A stretch of DNA of 64,000 nt, from contig NC_064444.1 of assembly GCF_023343835.1 (NCBI RefSeq), positions 11,459,719 through 11,523,718 of the forward strand, written 5' to 3'. Source of the DNA: Lagopus muta. Taxonomy: Eukaryota > Chordata > Aves > Galliformes > Phasianidae. The position numbers and the translations under genes are program-made. A model generated the notes under the pieces. That model worked only from the letters and a program-made list of their open reading frames with translations, ran no database searches and had not been told where the DNA came from. Shown here in pieces: positions 47,938-62,000 of this stretch (position 1 is its first letter; each line of letters begins with the position of its first letter).

Positions 47938-48130
47938 CGCTGTGCTCCGGCGCAGGCGGTGACGCGTGCGCGCTACCGGGGCGGGGAGTGTGAGCGTGGC
48001 TGCGTCCTCCTCCCCTCCCCGCCGGTCCGGTAGGGGGCGCTGCAGGCGAGGTAGCCGCCAGAGCTGATGGGTGGCGCTCTATCAATCGGGCGCTCCGCTT
48101 CCCAACGACGCGCTGCGTCCTGCGGTGTCA
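47380..48130 (-). promoter_or_regulatory. POP4: CpG island promoter of POP4
   Basis: CpG-rich sequence over the first three exons and the region above the start codon. The stretch GACGCGTGCGCGC (47,961-47,973) resembles part of an NRF-1 site, and GGGGCGGGG (47,979-47,987) is a GC box. No TATA box is seen. The first exon must begin between 47,938 and about 48,050. Confidence 0.65.
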
Positions 48131-48739
48131 CTAAGCGCAGCTCCCGGCGACGAGCCGTGCAGCAGCAGCAGCCCTGGGGCTGAGCCCGGCCGGCCCTGGA
48201 GCTGCCTGCACGTCAGCGCCTACAGTGGTGTGCTGCCTGCTGCTAGCTAGGTCTGTGCACCGCACCTGCGTTGTAGTGTGAGGATACACATCTGTGTGCA
48301 CGTAGCACCTCCTGCTCTCCGAGGGGTTTGCCTCTCGTGGGTTACCGCACCTCTTGGGATAGAACGCAGCCTGCTCTCCGTGCAGCACAGAGGTGCTCTG
48401 GAAGCAGCGCCGCCAATTCATCAGCCTGGCCAGCCAAATCCCAGCTCACGCTAAAATAAAGGAGGCGTTTGTATTCCTGTCACGGGGTGGGCATCAGCCA
48501 ACACGTAATCGAGTGCTGCCTGGGGAAGGAGACTTAGAGCTGTTCAGACAGAATGGAGGAAATGTGGCCATTTTGTTGAGTGCCGCTGTGGAGCTCGAAG
48601 GTACTAAAGTGGTACATAACAAGGAACAGAACTGCAGATAAGTGCGTGGATTTGGAGAGAAGAAAAGGCCAGTCTCTTCAGATTAGTAAGTGTGAGGACT
48701 GGTTGGTGTAACAGAAAGATCAACATGATGGAAAGATGA
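48131..48739. other. Upstream flank of POP4
   Basis: GC content falls gradually. Open frames at 48,131-48,421 (minus) and 48,393-48,641 (plus) lack motifs. No gene is supported. Confidence 0.45.
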
Positions 48740-49081
48740 TACAAAAGGTGCAATTATAAGGGGACTAACAAGATAGAAAGGTGTTACAAGGGAAGGAATA
48801 AGGACTACTCACCTGCCTCTGAAGATCAAAGCTCACGGGGGAAAGCATCACCAAGGAGGGATCTCCAACCAGAGATCTTTCCTTTAAGGCAGTCAGCCCT
48901 AAAATGAGGTCTAAGAGAGGTGCAGCCAGGCTCCACCCTGAAGCTGAATTGCCTTCACCTGTGCTCCTGGGGCTGACCGAGTCCTTTCCACAGGTGCTCA
49001 GTTGGTGGTTCAGGCCATGACTCAACAGTTACCATGCACTGTGTATGAAAGGTCTCCTGGCAGTGAAGGATATTGCCACAG
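48740..49081 (-). mobile_element. LTR-like dispersed repeat, copy B
   Basis: Second member of the family at 20,758-21,150. On the minus strand it begins TGTGGCAATA (49,080 downward). It shares the GGTTCAGGCC and TGACTCAACAGTT region (49,008-49,030), AATTGCCTTCACCTGTGCTC (about 48,947), the GATCTCC block and a CTTATAA-containing AT-rich end. It is diverged by many substitutions, with no internal coding region, so it is probably a solo LTR; ends and target-site duplication are unproven. Confidence 0.5.
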
Positions 49082-52000
49082 CAAGCAGGTCCCTTGGTTT
49101 TACAAAGCAGGGACTCCTTGAGTTGTCATTGCTATTTAAGAAAAGATCAGTTTTCATGAATGGAGTACCAGGATGAACACTATGGGTCTTCAGGGCCGTA
49201 TGAGTGCTCCTTGCCTGGATTTATGCTGCAGTTTCTAAGGCACTTAAGGGATTAATAGTCAAATCAGTGTTGGCGATGCCGCTGTAGTAAATCCAATGAT
49301 CCAGGCTAAACAGGTGCCTGGGGAAGCCAGTCTCTTCCAACAGCTTTACATCTTCATTTCCCAATCTATCTTCAGAGGCGTCTGAGGAAGCCGGGTCAGC
49401 TTGTTAGCATGTGTCCCAGGGAAAGGGCTCTGAGCCAGGAGTGGGGCTCAATCAAATAAACATGAAAAAGAGCAGGAGGAGAAAGTAGAATACGTGGAAA
49501 CAGATTTTATAGATCAGTAAGAAAGAGAAGGCTCAGACAAATTAGGGAAAGTGAGTAAAATGGGAATATAGAATGAAATCAAAGCAGAAATATCTAAGCA
49601 GAAGTGCAAATAATTATAATGCGTGTTTCTGAATATACACTGTTACCTGCTCCACCTCTCTTAGTGTCATAGGCCTTTGAAGCTTTTTACTTTTTCAAAC
49701 AAATCAGCATGAAAGCATGATACAAGTTTATGGTTATATAAACCCCTAATATATAGTATTTATTCCACTTTACAATGGAACGTTGGCATTTCTTATTCCA
49801 TTAAGTCTGTGTATGGCTTTATTTATTGCGTTTTAAGTCTGTCTATGTATATGTAAAAACCCAACAGTGAACCACCATACATGTGTACAGTAGGGGGCCG
49901 TGTTGCTTCGGCTGTGGGTGTGTTGAATTACAGTGGGTGATGGGAGAGACACGTGCAGGCTAAGGCAGGTAACAGCAATGTCCTGGGGGAATTTCCAGCG
50001 GGCACAGAAAGCTACAGGTGAGGTGCAGAGCATCCAGCTGCAGTAAATGAAGGTGTTTGTATGACATAAGAATAGAAGATCAGAGTGTTGTTTGTTGTTC
50101 AAGAGTAATTGTGAACTGAAGCTGGAGATGGAGATGTGTGGAAAGTGACTGGGCTGTAATCATGGACATGCTTTTCTTGATTACAGCTGATACAAGAAAT
50201 AGATACTGTAATTCTCCAGGAAGAGCGACTCAGCAAGCATTTGAGTTCTTAAGATCAATGTAATTTATTCCTCTTGGGCCAAATTGTATGAGTCAAATTG
50301 GGTTCTGCTGGACAGGTGTACTGGTGAAAATAATTGCCTCTTTAAACCCTCCAATCTGATTTCCCTTATCCAAATACCAAGTTGTTAATACATTTCCCAG
50401 CTCCTCCCCATTCTGCTGGCTGTGCTGAAGCAGTGTACAGCCAGCCTAATTCCCGTCTGCTTCTCAGCCCCTTTTCCACATCCTCCTTTCAGTCCAGCCA
50501 GCTGGGAGCACAGATCAGGCCATGCCGGCACTCCCAGGGCTCTGGCTGACTGTAACAACGGCTGGCTTCCTTGTGGGTGCTGGGCTGCTTGGCCATGGTG
50601 TCCTGCCTGTGCTGTCACTGCTGTCCAGAGAGCCTGGGCTTGTGTGTGGAGTTGGGAAGGCAAGCGATAATCTCAGAATATGTTCAGAACTTTAAATGAT
50701 TTAAAAGCTGGATTTTAAGCGAAGAAAGAAGCCAGCTGATGGGACGAGCAGCTGGCTAGGCTGTGTAACACCGCTCCTCGCCAGAGGGCAGCCCAGCACC
50801 GAGATCGGGGTGCCCACAGGGAGACACGGGTGCCAGCCTGCTGCAGTGCTGCCTCTTGTGAACTGTCCAGGCCTGCTCTTACATGGGGCAGAACCCAGCT
50901 CTTTCAAGTATCGAGAGTTAATAATTGTTTTGTCCTTGGAGAAAATGTGGCTGTTTGCAGCTTCTTGTAGCGTACAGACCTCAAGTTCTCACGTACACTG
51001 GCCTCTTACATCACAGTAAAATTATCTATGGAAGGAGGCTTTGGGGGAATTCATTACTCTAAGGAAATGGTTTTTTTTAAACGCCATTGTCTTTTCTTTA
51101 GCAAAATAATAAGCCATACCCTTCTTAAAAAATGAGAGCCTAGAACACCTGGTGGTAACTCCTGCAGAAGTGTGAAGTGCCTCGCGGGATGCTGAAAACA
51201 ACGCTTGGTCCCAGAAACAGTAACGAGGAGTCAAAAGCTGAGCTGCTGGCAGCTGACGTTGGGCTTCCCTGTGTGCTGAGCTCACGGCTGGCACAGGCAC
51301 GGCAGTGTGACAGGCACTGCTGCTCCGCCCCAACAGCTTGTATTTCTAATTAATAGCAGCGTTCTGCACCCATGTGTTAAGCCGTGGCAGTCTGTCTTGG
51401 GGTTGCTATTTTTGCTGTCTTTAATTTTTGAGTCTTAAATCTTGTGTAATATTTTATTTTTAAACATGGCAAATAATGGCTTGTATTGCGGTAGGGATGT
51501 GTCACACAAAATGAGTATTAAGTAAAAATGATAAAGTAATAGAGGTCACTGGAGCTATAGCGGATTGAATTGCTTTATGATGTATTTCATTTGGTTTTGG
51601 TCAAACTACATTAAATTAACATGATTAAAATTTGAGGTATAAAAATGAAAAGGTTTGAGGCTCAAAAACATCCATTACATTGGATTTTTCATCAAAGAGA
51701 AGTTTATACCTTTTTCTCTAGGAAATGGTTGTCAAATTCTGCAGGTCTGCATGATATGGTGTGGTTGTGTTGATTGTGCACTTTCCCAATGGTAACTGCT
51801 GGCCAAAGATGCATTACATCATCCTGTGCATCACTCTGTAGGGCGCAGGATCCTGCTGTGCAGTGTTGGGAGAGCATTCCCTGGCTGAGGGCAGCTGTGC
51901 TCCCAGGGTGAGGACAGCCCCTGCCCCATTGGCCGGCCTGCAGCTTGGGGATCTGGGCTGAAATCCCAGGAAATTTGAAAAGATTCATTAGTTAGAGACA

Positions 52001-53600
52001 AATTTCTCATCTTTGCTCTGTAATGAGGCATCCATCTCCGAGGCATCGCTAGCTGGCAAGGCCCTGTTCCTGCCAGCCCCTTTCAAAGTAACACAATTAG
52101 GCTGTCAGGACTGACATTATTTTTAATAAAACGAGTCAGCTTGCACTGTCCTTGTTGAAGAGATGCATTTCCAAGTCCACACTAATAAAGGTGTCAAGTG
52201 CCAAGGCAGCCTTTAGGTCCTGCAGGTTTGAACGTGCCTGTCACAATTCCCCGGGGTGCACTGAGTCCTGCCCACCTTATGTGTGTGTCCCTGGAACTGG
52301 GGCTGAACAAGATTCGTGGAAAGGCACTGCCCCCACAGAGCAGCTTCTGAAGAGCCTTGCAGCAATGGTGCAGCTGGCTGACCTGTCACGTCATGGCCCC
52401 CAGCACCCGGGCTGTGTGCTGAGCTGCTGGCAGAGAAGGAGGGTGGCAGCTCACAGCAAGCCTTGCTGTCAGGGGAGTGCTTACAGGGCACAGTCAATTA
52501 CCAGGGATAGCTGTAACAGCAGTGCCTATACTGGGAACTCGTGTAGGCTGGGGTTATTTCAGTGTTGCTTGTAAATATATTAGCTTTTTAAGACCAATTA
52601 TAAAGGTGTCAGTGGCAGTGGAACCACTGGCCCAGAACATGGTGGAGGAATTCAGGCAGATCCCCCTCAGTGGAGTGCAGCTATGGCACTGATCTACATG
52701 CTTGGGTGTCAAAACTGTATTTCCACGTTTGTGTACAAGGAAAAAAAGGAAAGGAAACACATCAAAGGAGCTGATGGATTTGCTTTCTGCTGTGGGCACG
52801 CTCGTTAGTAAGGGTGCTCAGGGCAGGCAGCTGCCAGGACCCACTGGAAGGCTTTCATCTCCCTGTGTGCAATCTGATTTCCTCTGAAGTGAAGGTGTGT
52901 GCCGGGCACTGAGGGGGTTAATGCTGCTGTGCTGCTTTGATAATTGAACAGACCAAAAACGCTTGTTTGAGTTCAGTGCTTCAGTAAGAACCTTTCCTTT
53001 AAAAAAAGCGCAACACAAAACCCTGCAGCCTCATACAACAGAGAATACTTTGTCCATCTCTTTGGGAGAAATCTGATAAACCAGGGTGAGAGGCAGGTGT
53101 CCAAGGAGATAAAAGTAATAACTGTGGCCATGGTTCTAGAGAGAGCTAGCCTGTCAGGCGTTTAATTAAATGAAGTTCCTGCTCAGGAAATGCTGGAAGC
53201 TAATAGATATACGGCAATTCATTCGCCTTAGCAATATATGTTAATTTTAGCATGAGGTGAATTTGTATATTTTGCAGTGGGGAAGACCTGGGGGGCAGGC
53301 TTTCATTCTGCCAGTAGTGGTTTTTTTCAGGAGGTAGAGACTACTGAGCCCTTTTACTTCCTAAAAACAGAACGGGGGTGAGAATGGCTGAGAGAATGGT
53401 TTTGATTTAGGTGGAGCCTCTAAACAGAATTGACTAATCACAGACTCATAACCGAGCTGACCCATGTTTGCTGTTGCCACGGGTCAGTGAGCACAGAGCA
53501 CTGGCTAACAAACACCTTGAGCCCAAGTCTCTTCTGCATTAGTTTAGCTTAAAAGGATTTTTCTCTGTGTTACATTAGTGTGAAATTAGGACTGCTGCAA
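49082..53600. other. Gene-free stretch
   Basis: Unique sequence with scattered open frames of 60-140 residues in overlapping phases (largest at 52,152-52,574, plus) and no recognised domain or exon structure. Confidence 0.45.
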
Positions 53601-53609
53601 TGGCATGTG

Positions 53610-53699
53610 GCACCTAAGGTCAAAGATGCTTTGGTAGAGGCACAGAGGAGATGCAGTGCAGGAGTAAGGACTCTATGATTCTGTGACTCTATTCTATGA
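53610..53699 (+). mobile_element. Possible CR1 3' remnant
   Basis: The segment ends in ACTCTATGATTCTGTGACTC, an octamer array like the 3' end of CR1. The preceding 60 bases are too diverged to assign securely. Confidence 0.35.
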
Positions 53700-55539
53700 C
53701 TGCCTTGTATGTAAAACCGCTCCTGCAATCTGAATTTGGGGTGGGTTGTTGCTGGAAGTAACGATGAAGTTTCTGTTCGGGTCCCAGCAGCTCTGGCACT
53801 GCAGCGCTTGCTGCTGAGCTGCCCCCTGGTTTGTGGCAGTGTGTTGTGGAGCAGTTCTTTGGTGTGTGTGAGGCCTCGGACAGCCAGCTCCTTCTTGATG
53901 CTTCCAGGTGTGGTACCAAGGGCACCACTACAGTTGTTTCAACTTGGAAACACACTGCAGCACAGCAGGCTGCTTTCTGAAAACAGAATCCTCTGATCTG
54001 TGAAATTATCAGCAGTGAGACTGCAGAACAGAACACAGATATTAGTTTATTTTCTTCTGTTTTGTTTGTTTGTTTGTTTGTTTTTGTGGAAGAATACTCC
54101 CTTGCTCTTCAGTATGATTACAGCCCATTTAGCAACAGTTCTTTTTGAATTTCAGACCTATTTTGGAACAGTCGTAAGCAAGACGTGTTTCTTTTCAGAG
54201 CCCAGTGCAGTCAGTCCAAGGGTAAAGTTTATTTAACAAAAAGCATCTTTCCAGTTGAATGCACATTGTGAAATTACAGGTCCATTTAAAGCAAAAGAAA
54301 AACAGTGGCAGGTTAGGGTCAGGAAGGAGGATAATGACATCTGCTGCAAAGAGTGTTCAACAACTGCCTTCAAAATTTTAAGTTTCTATCAGACATTTTT
54401 CCTTTCTTTGTATAGTTATGCAAAAGAATAAAACTGAAAGAAATGTATGGATGCTGAAAGCAAGCTTGAGGCTTGTTCAGGCACACAAATTCCAAGTGGA
54501 GACATTATAAATGATGTTTCAAATGCCAGCGGATTGCAGAGCTGTGGGCTCTTTCCTCATGTCATGGATGGGGTCAGGTTTGTGCCCCCTGCCCAGGCGT
54601 GGCTGCAGGGCAGTGCCCAGCATGGGAGCCGTCCCCATGGGGTGCCCTGTCTGTGCCAGCCTCGCATTGCAGCCTGTCCTGATCCCACAAAAGTCAGCTC
54701 CATCCTTTTGGCTCCATACTGCAGCTGTCAAAATGCACTTTTTTTTTTCTTTCTAAAAGGGAAAAAGGATTGCTACCAGCTTTTTGTAATAATACCTGAA
54801 ATGTACTTTGCTCTTGCCACCCTTGCTAATGCGACTGCTTTCTACTTTGTCTTCCAGGTTCTGTGCTTCTGCCCTTGCTCTGTGGGAACCCTGACTGCAC
54901 TAGCACAATGAAGGAAGGTGAGCTAGAAAAAAAGCCCTCTCTAGAGCCTGGGGAATTACCTGTGGCCTGCTGAGATTATCAAAGAGACCTATAGAGATTT
55001 TAAGATACTTTGGGGCATTGCTTTAGTGTATCTCTGTCTTGGCACTACTGAATCCTGCTGAGCCCTGAAAACCTATTTGAAGGAGAAGGTGCTTATGGTT
55101 GGTCTTTTCTTGTAAGTTAACAACAATAATGATACAGTTGTTTCACCTATTCTTTCCTTGTCTTTCATGTAACAATTCCAAGCTCCAGAGCTGGCCCCCT
55201 TTTTGCTGGCCACATACTTAGGGTTGGTTCTGGGGATAGAAAAGGGGAATGTTTAAGTTGCAAGTGAAGATACATTGCCTGAAAATGACAGCTGAAAGTG
55301 TGCTTCAGCTTGGTAGCATCCTGAAATGTTTGTGCTATGAACACAGGCAGCCAACAAACAAACCAGTTTGAGCCTCTTTTTCTCCCTGAGCATTGGAGGA
55401 GCTGGTTCTGCCCACCTCCAGCACACTTCAGGCCCAGCACAGCACTCACTGCAGCTTCACTTCAGGTCCAGGTGCTGCCAAGGTCTGAGGGCTCACAACT
55501 GGCTGAGCTTCACACATGGCACCATGATTTACTAAACTG
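53700..55539. other. Gene-free stretch
   Basis: Overlapping open frames (for example 54,447-54,911, 154 aa) have no recognised motif, and I reject them as genes. Includes the (TTTG)n repeat. Confidence 0.45.
54061..54084. repeat. (TTTG)n short tandem repeat
   Basis: Five perfect tetranucleotide units followed by T-rich sequence. Confidence 0.9.
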
Positions 55540-56010
55540 CTAAGATATTAGGTCAGCATTGTAAATCATTTTAATTATTTCACTAAACAGGTTGCGGAGA
55601 TAGATCAATAGAAAATATAGCATTGAGCCTCACAATGCTGCACATTCATTATGGGAATGTAATTATATTAACTGATTTAGGATCTAATAATAACTGAAAA
55701 TAACAATTTAATGGATGCTTTCCAATCCTACACTTTGAAAGCAGGATACAGCTGTACACAATCTACACATTCTAATCTCAGTCAACTATACGTAGCAATT
55801 TTTTGACTCTCAGAGAAACATCAGTCAAGTGCAAGTAACTGGGAAAATTGTAGCATCCCATATATTACATTACAATAAAATAGAAAAGAAACATTCAACA
55901 GCATTTTTATATACTGGCAGGGTCACATGAACCAGTCACATGAAAAATAAGAAGATGCATCGCAATATAATAAAGTAGAGATCTTGCACACTGGGAGCTA
56001 TTTTCCACTT
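55540..56010. promoter_or_regulatory. AT-rich block, possible conserved enhancer
   Basis: Non-coding in all frames, with many TAAT/ATTA cores (CATTTTAATTATTTCAC near 55,567 and ATGGGAATGTAATTATATTA near 55,652) and AGATAGATCAATAG. Its texture resembles a conserved non-coding element; cross-species conservation was not testable. Confidence 0.25.
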
Positions 56011-59000
56011 GCAATTACCATTGCCATGAGACTATTTTGTGCTGCTGGGCTTAAGGGGTATGTACTTCTCTCAAGATGTTGGGTTTGGTCTGAGGCAGCT
56101 GAATAAAAAATATACTGTGTATATATATGAAATATTTATGGAAAGAACCTAATCTCTCCTGAGCAGCGATAGCCAGGTGCTACCATTCATTAGTCAGGGT
56201 CAGCATTTCTCTGTTACAGTTATTACTGTGGCTACACTGATTTTCATTCACCATGTCCTGGTTTTTTGTTAATATGTGCACAGGAGTCACCTGTGCTGTT
56301 TAAAGTATTTTCTTTTGAAATAAGCTGTGCATTGTGGCTATTTAATACCTTAACGGCCATTGACTGAGTATACTGAACCAAGCAGGCATGACTTGGGCAG
56401 AATTTAAGCTGCAGTCAGATAGTGCACCTGTGTTACCTGCTCTTTTGAAAGCCTGCAGCCTGCAGATAGGCAGTTGTCACATCAGCTATCTGCACTCTGT
56501 TTTGCAGAGAGAGGTAAGCTTTTCTTTAAGCCCTCAGGCTAGATAGCATTGAATTATGCACTTTATCACACCCCAGTTAGGTAGATGCATGGGAAAAATC
56601 ATTTTCAGTGAGTTTATTTGGGAAAAGACCTTATTTTGCTATTTGGCTCAGCATATGAAGGAAAAAACCTGCAGTTTTCTCCTGACTTAAAGGACTTGTT
56701 TTAGAGCAGAGTGAAAGTTTGAGCCATGGGCAAATTGTGCTGCTCCTGCTTATTCAGCTGTCTCCTTGATCTAAGCTTCATCTGGCTTTTGGGAACATAG
56801 GTTGCTCAAATAAAAATAAATGGCTTTGGCATGACCGCAGAACTGACGTTAGTGCATTCCCTGCACAGGCTGTCAGCTGTCTCCTACTTCAGTGATCCTG
56901 CAGCAGGTGAGGTTCAGTGTCCGCAGGTAAAAGCTCTGTGCAGCCTCCCACATCACATCCCCTCCTCCCTTACCGTTTTGTAGTGACATTCCCAGCTGTA
57001 AACAGATCAGACGGAGATTTTTCCCAGGCTCTCTAAATGCCAGCAGCAACAGAAGCTCTGGATAAAGGGAAACGTGCTGTGTGGAACACATGGTGTTTTC
57101 ATGGCTGAACACTGAGCAGTCCTTTGTCTGGTGCTGCTCCAAGAAATGGCAGTGGTAAGGTTTGAATTATCCCTGGGTAATGATCCTAAACTTAGTTGAC
57201 TTTCCCGTGCACATTTATGACTGCACTGACAAATGCTTCCTGAACCCAGCAAAGCTCCAGGTATTTGCTTCTGAGATTATTTGTTCTAGCGAAATACTTT
57301 AGTCTAGAGTAAGTAGCATAACACCTATCTAGTTTCAAACTAATTAACTCCTGGGTTAATAAAAGGATTTTATGTTCTTGAAAAATATTGAATTTTTTTT
57401 TAACTTTAGACTTTGTACACTGTAGCAACTTGAATCCAATTTCATTGGATAAGTCTTGCTGTTAAATCACATTGCAGTTCAGATTTTGACAGGTGCATAC
57501 CGTGTGTTTCTGAACTCCTATTTGTTTTTAGTTGAGCTCCCACAGTTCTGGATGCAAAGGTTAGGCTTTGTTCTTCATCTCTCTACGTGCTGAAGAAACT
57601 GCAAGGTAGCCAAACCAACAAACTCACAACTGGATCAGAGCACCAGTACATACTTAATTTTGTGTTTTTTCTGCCTTGTCAAACCCTGCTTACTTCCCTG
57701 GGGACTGAAATGCCAGTATTATCAATTATTAAAGGAGTCATACAAAAGAATTCACTAAATAAGGAGTTTCACTGCTGACTTCAGTAGGAATTTAAGCTAG
57801 TTAGATTAACTAGTGTTTCTTTAATCAGCTTGTACATTTTCATTGTTGCATTTGATAGTTTGTCTTGCAGCCTTTCGTGACTTTTCCTCAAGGCAGTGGG
57901 CATCACTGACAGGCACAGTTCAATCTAGACCTCCACTCAGTATTATTCCTTGGCCTGAGACGTAAATGTACACCCTGTGTCCTTACCCAAACATTTTTCA
58001 GCACTCCCAAGCAAGTGCAGCTCCCCAGCTGACACACTGCTCAGCATAGCTGGGGCAAGTCAAGCTGATTAGGTGCTTCCAGCTTTCCAGAGCTCAGAGC
58101 AATGTATGTTTACGTGTGATAAAATAAAAGCATGGGTTGTTTCAACAACATCCCAGTTCCTGTTGGGAGTCACAAAACTGCTCAGCTTAAGTACAGAAAG
58201 CAGGCTTTAAATTCCTCAGGCAGTTGAAGGCGCCTTTGAGATCTAATACAGGTGACTTTTCCTTGTGTTTCTGTTACCTTTGCTGGCTACAGGCTGGGGA
58301 GGAGCTCTCCTCCCAAAACAGCGTGGGAGACTGAGAGGCTCCTGGGATGCACCAGGCACAGCTCTGGGAACCTGGCAGTTCAGGCCCACCACTATCCTTT
58401 AGTGCAGAGGGGATTTGGGTAAGCTGAGAAGAAAAACTGAATCCTTACTCATCACACTGGCGATGTTCTAGAGAACCCAGAGGACTCATTCTCCCAGTAC
58501 AACTCTTAGTGTCTTCTCTAGTTTCTCAGAGCAATGACTGCCAAAGGCTGCCTTGTGCCATGGGAGGCCACACATCTCAAGACATAACTGAGGTATTGCA
58601 CCCTTGGTGTTCATTTCTAGGTGCGAGCAACCCACCATGCTGCTCTTCTGGGGAGGGGGAATGAAACAAACCCCCCTTCTTCTTTCACACTCCGACAGTG
58701 TAGAAGCTCCCGTGGGGCCAATGACATTTTTAGATCTGCAAAGAGCAGCTGATTAATGACACACTGACACATCCAGTCACACAGATCACTTCTGACAACT
58801 CTGGAAGCACTGAAATGCAGCTGTCCTGGACAAGTAAATAAATTACATGTTAAGAGGAGGCTCTGACATGGAAATTCAGAGCTAAATCTTATGTTTATGG
58901 TAGACTAAGCATCTTTGAGTTATTTATTGAGACCTTGTTCATTTAATTTTTATTAAAGATGATTTTACATATGAGATTTAAGAATCATTTTAACAATAAC

Positions 59001-62000
59001 AGGAAGACAAATCTATAGCCAACAACGAGGACAATCCGTTAGCAGATCTCTTTGATTCAGCTTTACTATAACTGATTTGTTTACAATGCCCAAAATGCCT
59101 ATAGTTACTATAAGGCTAACAGACAACAAAGGTAAAATAGAAAACTTCAGTTCGTTGGTTAACATTGGCATAGATGCTAAGAAAAGGCCATTTTTTCTAG
59201 TCATGTTTTGTACTGTCAGTGATGCAGATCTCAACCAAATTACTTTTCCCGGCTGGCTCTACTTACAGTAAAATCCATCTTTTACTTAAAAGACATTGTT
59301 GGGTTTCAGAAAGATGATCTAAAAAAGAATGCCACCCTTCTTTTCTGCCTTGTCAAGCCCAGGGCTGTGCCTGGGGAACAGGTGTGCAGCACTGCAGCCC
59401 TCGTGCCTTGCTGGGTTTCTCCCTGCCTTACTCCCACTCCCTTCACTTCAGGACCAGGTAACTTTGCTGTGGTAACCAGGTAACTACAGCTCCTGTGTGG
59501 ATTAAAACAAAACACTTCCCTGTGTGCAGCCCCCAGCTCTGCCTTTTACAGAGCCTGCATTTCCCATGCATTTTGCTTGGGAACAAAAACACCAGAGAAG
59601 CCCAAAATTGTGAAAAGAAAATCCCATGAGGATTTTTACCATCCAAACAGTTTTAATCAATCAGGATAATTTGTGTATATCGGTATCTCAGGTTTCTCCC
59701 AGGGTGTGTAGCATGGTTCCTCCCTTAGCTGGTGGTGCAGATGCCCAGGGCTGCACCAGGCTGCAGGGCTGAGGGCTGGGAGAGCCCATCCACGTGGGGA
59801 AGGAGCAGCTGCTGGAATCAAGTAAGCACATTCACTGCAATTTCATATTCCCACCACACCCCTCCAATCAGTCTTTGCTAAAAAGCACTAATTAAGACTT
59901 GAGTATTTTTGATTCCATCAGTTTTCTGTTCTTTTCTTTATTAAATAGATGTACTGGAGGGAGCTTGACTAATAACCGCCCAAAGTTTAAGGATAATGAA
60001 TCAATGAACTCGGGCAGCCTCTGGCTAAGCATGAAATTTACCATGGAGTAACAAATGCAGCAGAGGCAGCTCATACATTAACCAGCCCAGTTCTGACACA
60101 CAACTCTGGGAGCACGTTATTTATTTTCTTAGTAATGCCACATGAGATGTGTGGAACGTCCAAAATGTTTTACAGAAGAAATGGAGAAATGGCACAGTTA
60201 GTTTCCTACATTCTGTGTGTGTGCACCCCTCCATCACCCACCTTTCCCTTCGGTGTGTTGCATACCTGGCAGTAGGCAATTCTACTTTTTCCTTGCAAGG
60301 CCTTGGCATCTTGAAGGTGATCCATGTGGTGTAAAATCTGCTTTTGTTCCACATATTTTTACATGTGCATGGCTCTAACATTAGATCTATTATGCTGTTG
60401 TAAATCCATTCATTTTTGTTGAAATCCATTAACTTGCAGTGAATTTATAGCAGTATAACTGTGAGCAAACTATGGCTGATGGCACAGGCTGGAAATATTA
60501 CAAGGAAAAGTGCAAAGTTCTATTGATTTTCTCTCAGGAAAAATGTGTGTTTCCTTATGATTATGTTACAGATGACTCAGCTCTGGCCCCTCGCAGCCAT
60601 CACTCACGCTTCCCAGCTCAGTCGTTGCTGGCATTGCAGGCGTGCTGTCTCCTGCTGCAAGGAGCAGGGGCCAGGGGCTGCCTCCCCCCGCTGCCTGGGG
60701 ACATGGCCAGGCCACTGCCAGTGCTGGGGGAGCTCCTGCCTGGCTCCGTGCTGGTCTGCTCTGTCCCTCGACGGCTCTGCAGTCCGAACACTCACTCCTA
60801 ATCGATTCTGACAGCAGACACCAGTAGGAATGCTGAGATTTATGAAAGAGCAAGAATTGCCACTAGCCTCTGTCCATTAAGGGTACAGCAAAAACTGCCT
60901 TTGCCCTTTGTAAATATAATCAACAGAAGTGAGGCAGCTGCCCTTTTCAGAAAAGCGAGTGCTCAGGACAGATGTTTTAGCAAAAGCCCTTAATGCACTC
61001 ACAGGCAATAAGGCTACCAATTCTGTACTTCTTTTCCAACAAAATTTCACTCATTCTTTTGAGTGCTCCTGGAAGACCAAATTGCATACCAAAGTTGCAG
61101 CCTCCCTTTTCAGCTTGTTGTTTCCCCAAACATAGACTGAGTATTGGCAAAAAAAAAAAGCTGAATGAAATGTAGAAACAAAAACCCCAAAACCTGGAGG
61201 ACTCCTTCCATGTGTTTTTGAATGTTGAGGCAGCTTCTCTTGGCAAGGCGCTCTCTTGTCGAAGTTCTCCTGTTTGCTGGGAATGAGTGATCTCTGTATG
61301 TGTGTTCCTCAGTGGAAGGAAAAGCAGCCTGCTGCTCTTGTTAGATTTCTCATCAGAGCCTCAGGTTGTTGTTCAGTAGTTCTGAGGTTGTACTGTGAGT
61401 GAATGAGAATACAGGAATTGTTATTCCTGCAGCAGCATACAATTCTGATCTCAGAGAAGAACAGTGCTACACTTAGTTGCAGATTTAATACTTTTTTGCT
61501 TTCAGTACGATTAAGATCAAAAGGATCTTGTTAATTCTACTCCTTTTGCTGCACACAACTTCCACATTCTGTCACATGCCTACACAGGTAACAGTCTACA
61601 GTATGAGGGGAATGACAAATGCGAGATAATGCATTTCCTCCCAGATTTGCTGCAAAACACGCAGTATGCAATTCAAGAAATAACACAGCCTGTTTGTTAG
61701 TGATGAAACAAAAGTATCAGGGCAAAGCAACTGATCTCATTACCAACAGGCCACACTGAGGTACAGTCAGAATGAATAAAAGCATCACTGTTAACTCCTA
61801 GACAGGCTCTGCAACTTCAAGTTTCAGCTGTTTATTCAGATAAATTTAGACAGATGTATTTCTTCCTCTTGTGGAAGAATTTGTTAGGGTTTTTTTCTCT
61901 TAGAAGGAAGGCAGGTCACTGAGAAATACTTACTGCCCTTGAGAAAAAGCAGCAGTGATGAGCTCACCAGGACACACAGTTCAAACCTGGGCAGGTTTCC

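Noticed and set aside
54000-54236. SAVRLQ string resembling a VSTM2B Ig-domain motif
   Set aside because: Only six residues match, the surrounding sequence is unrelated, and there is no exon structure.
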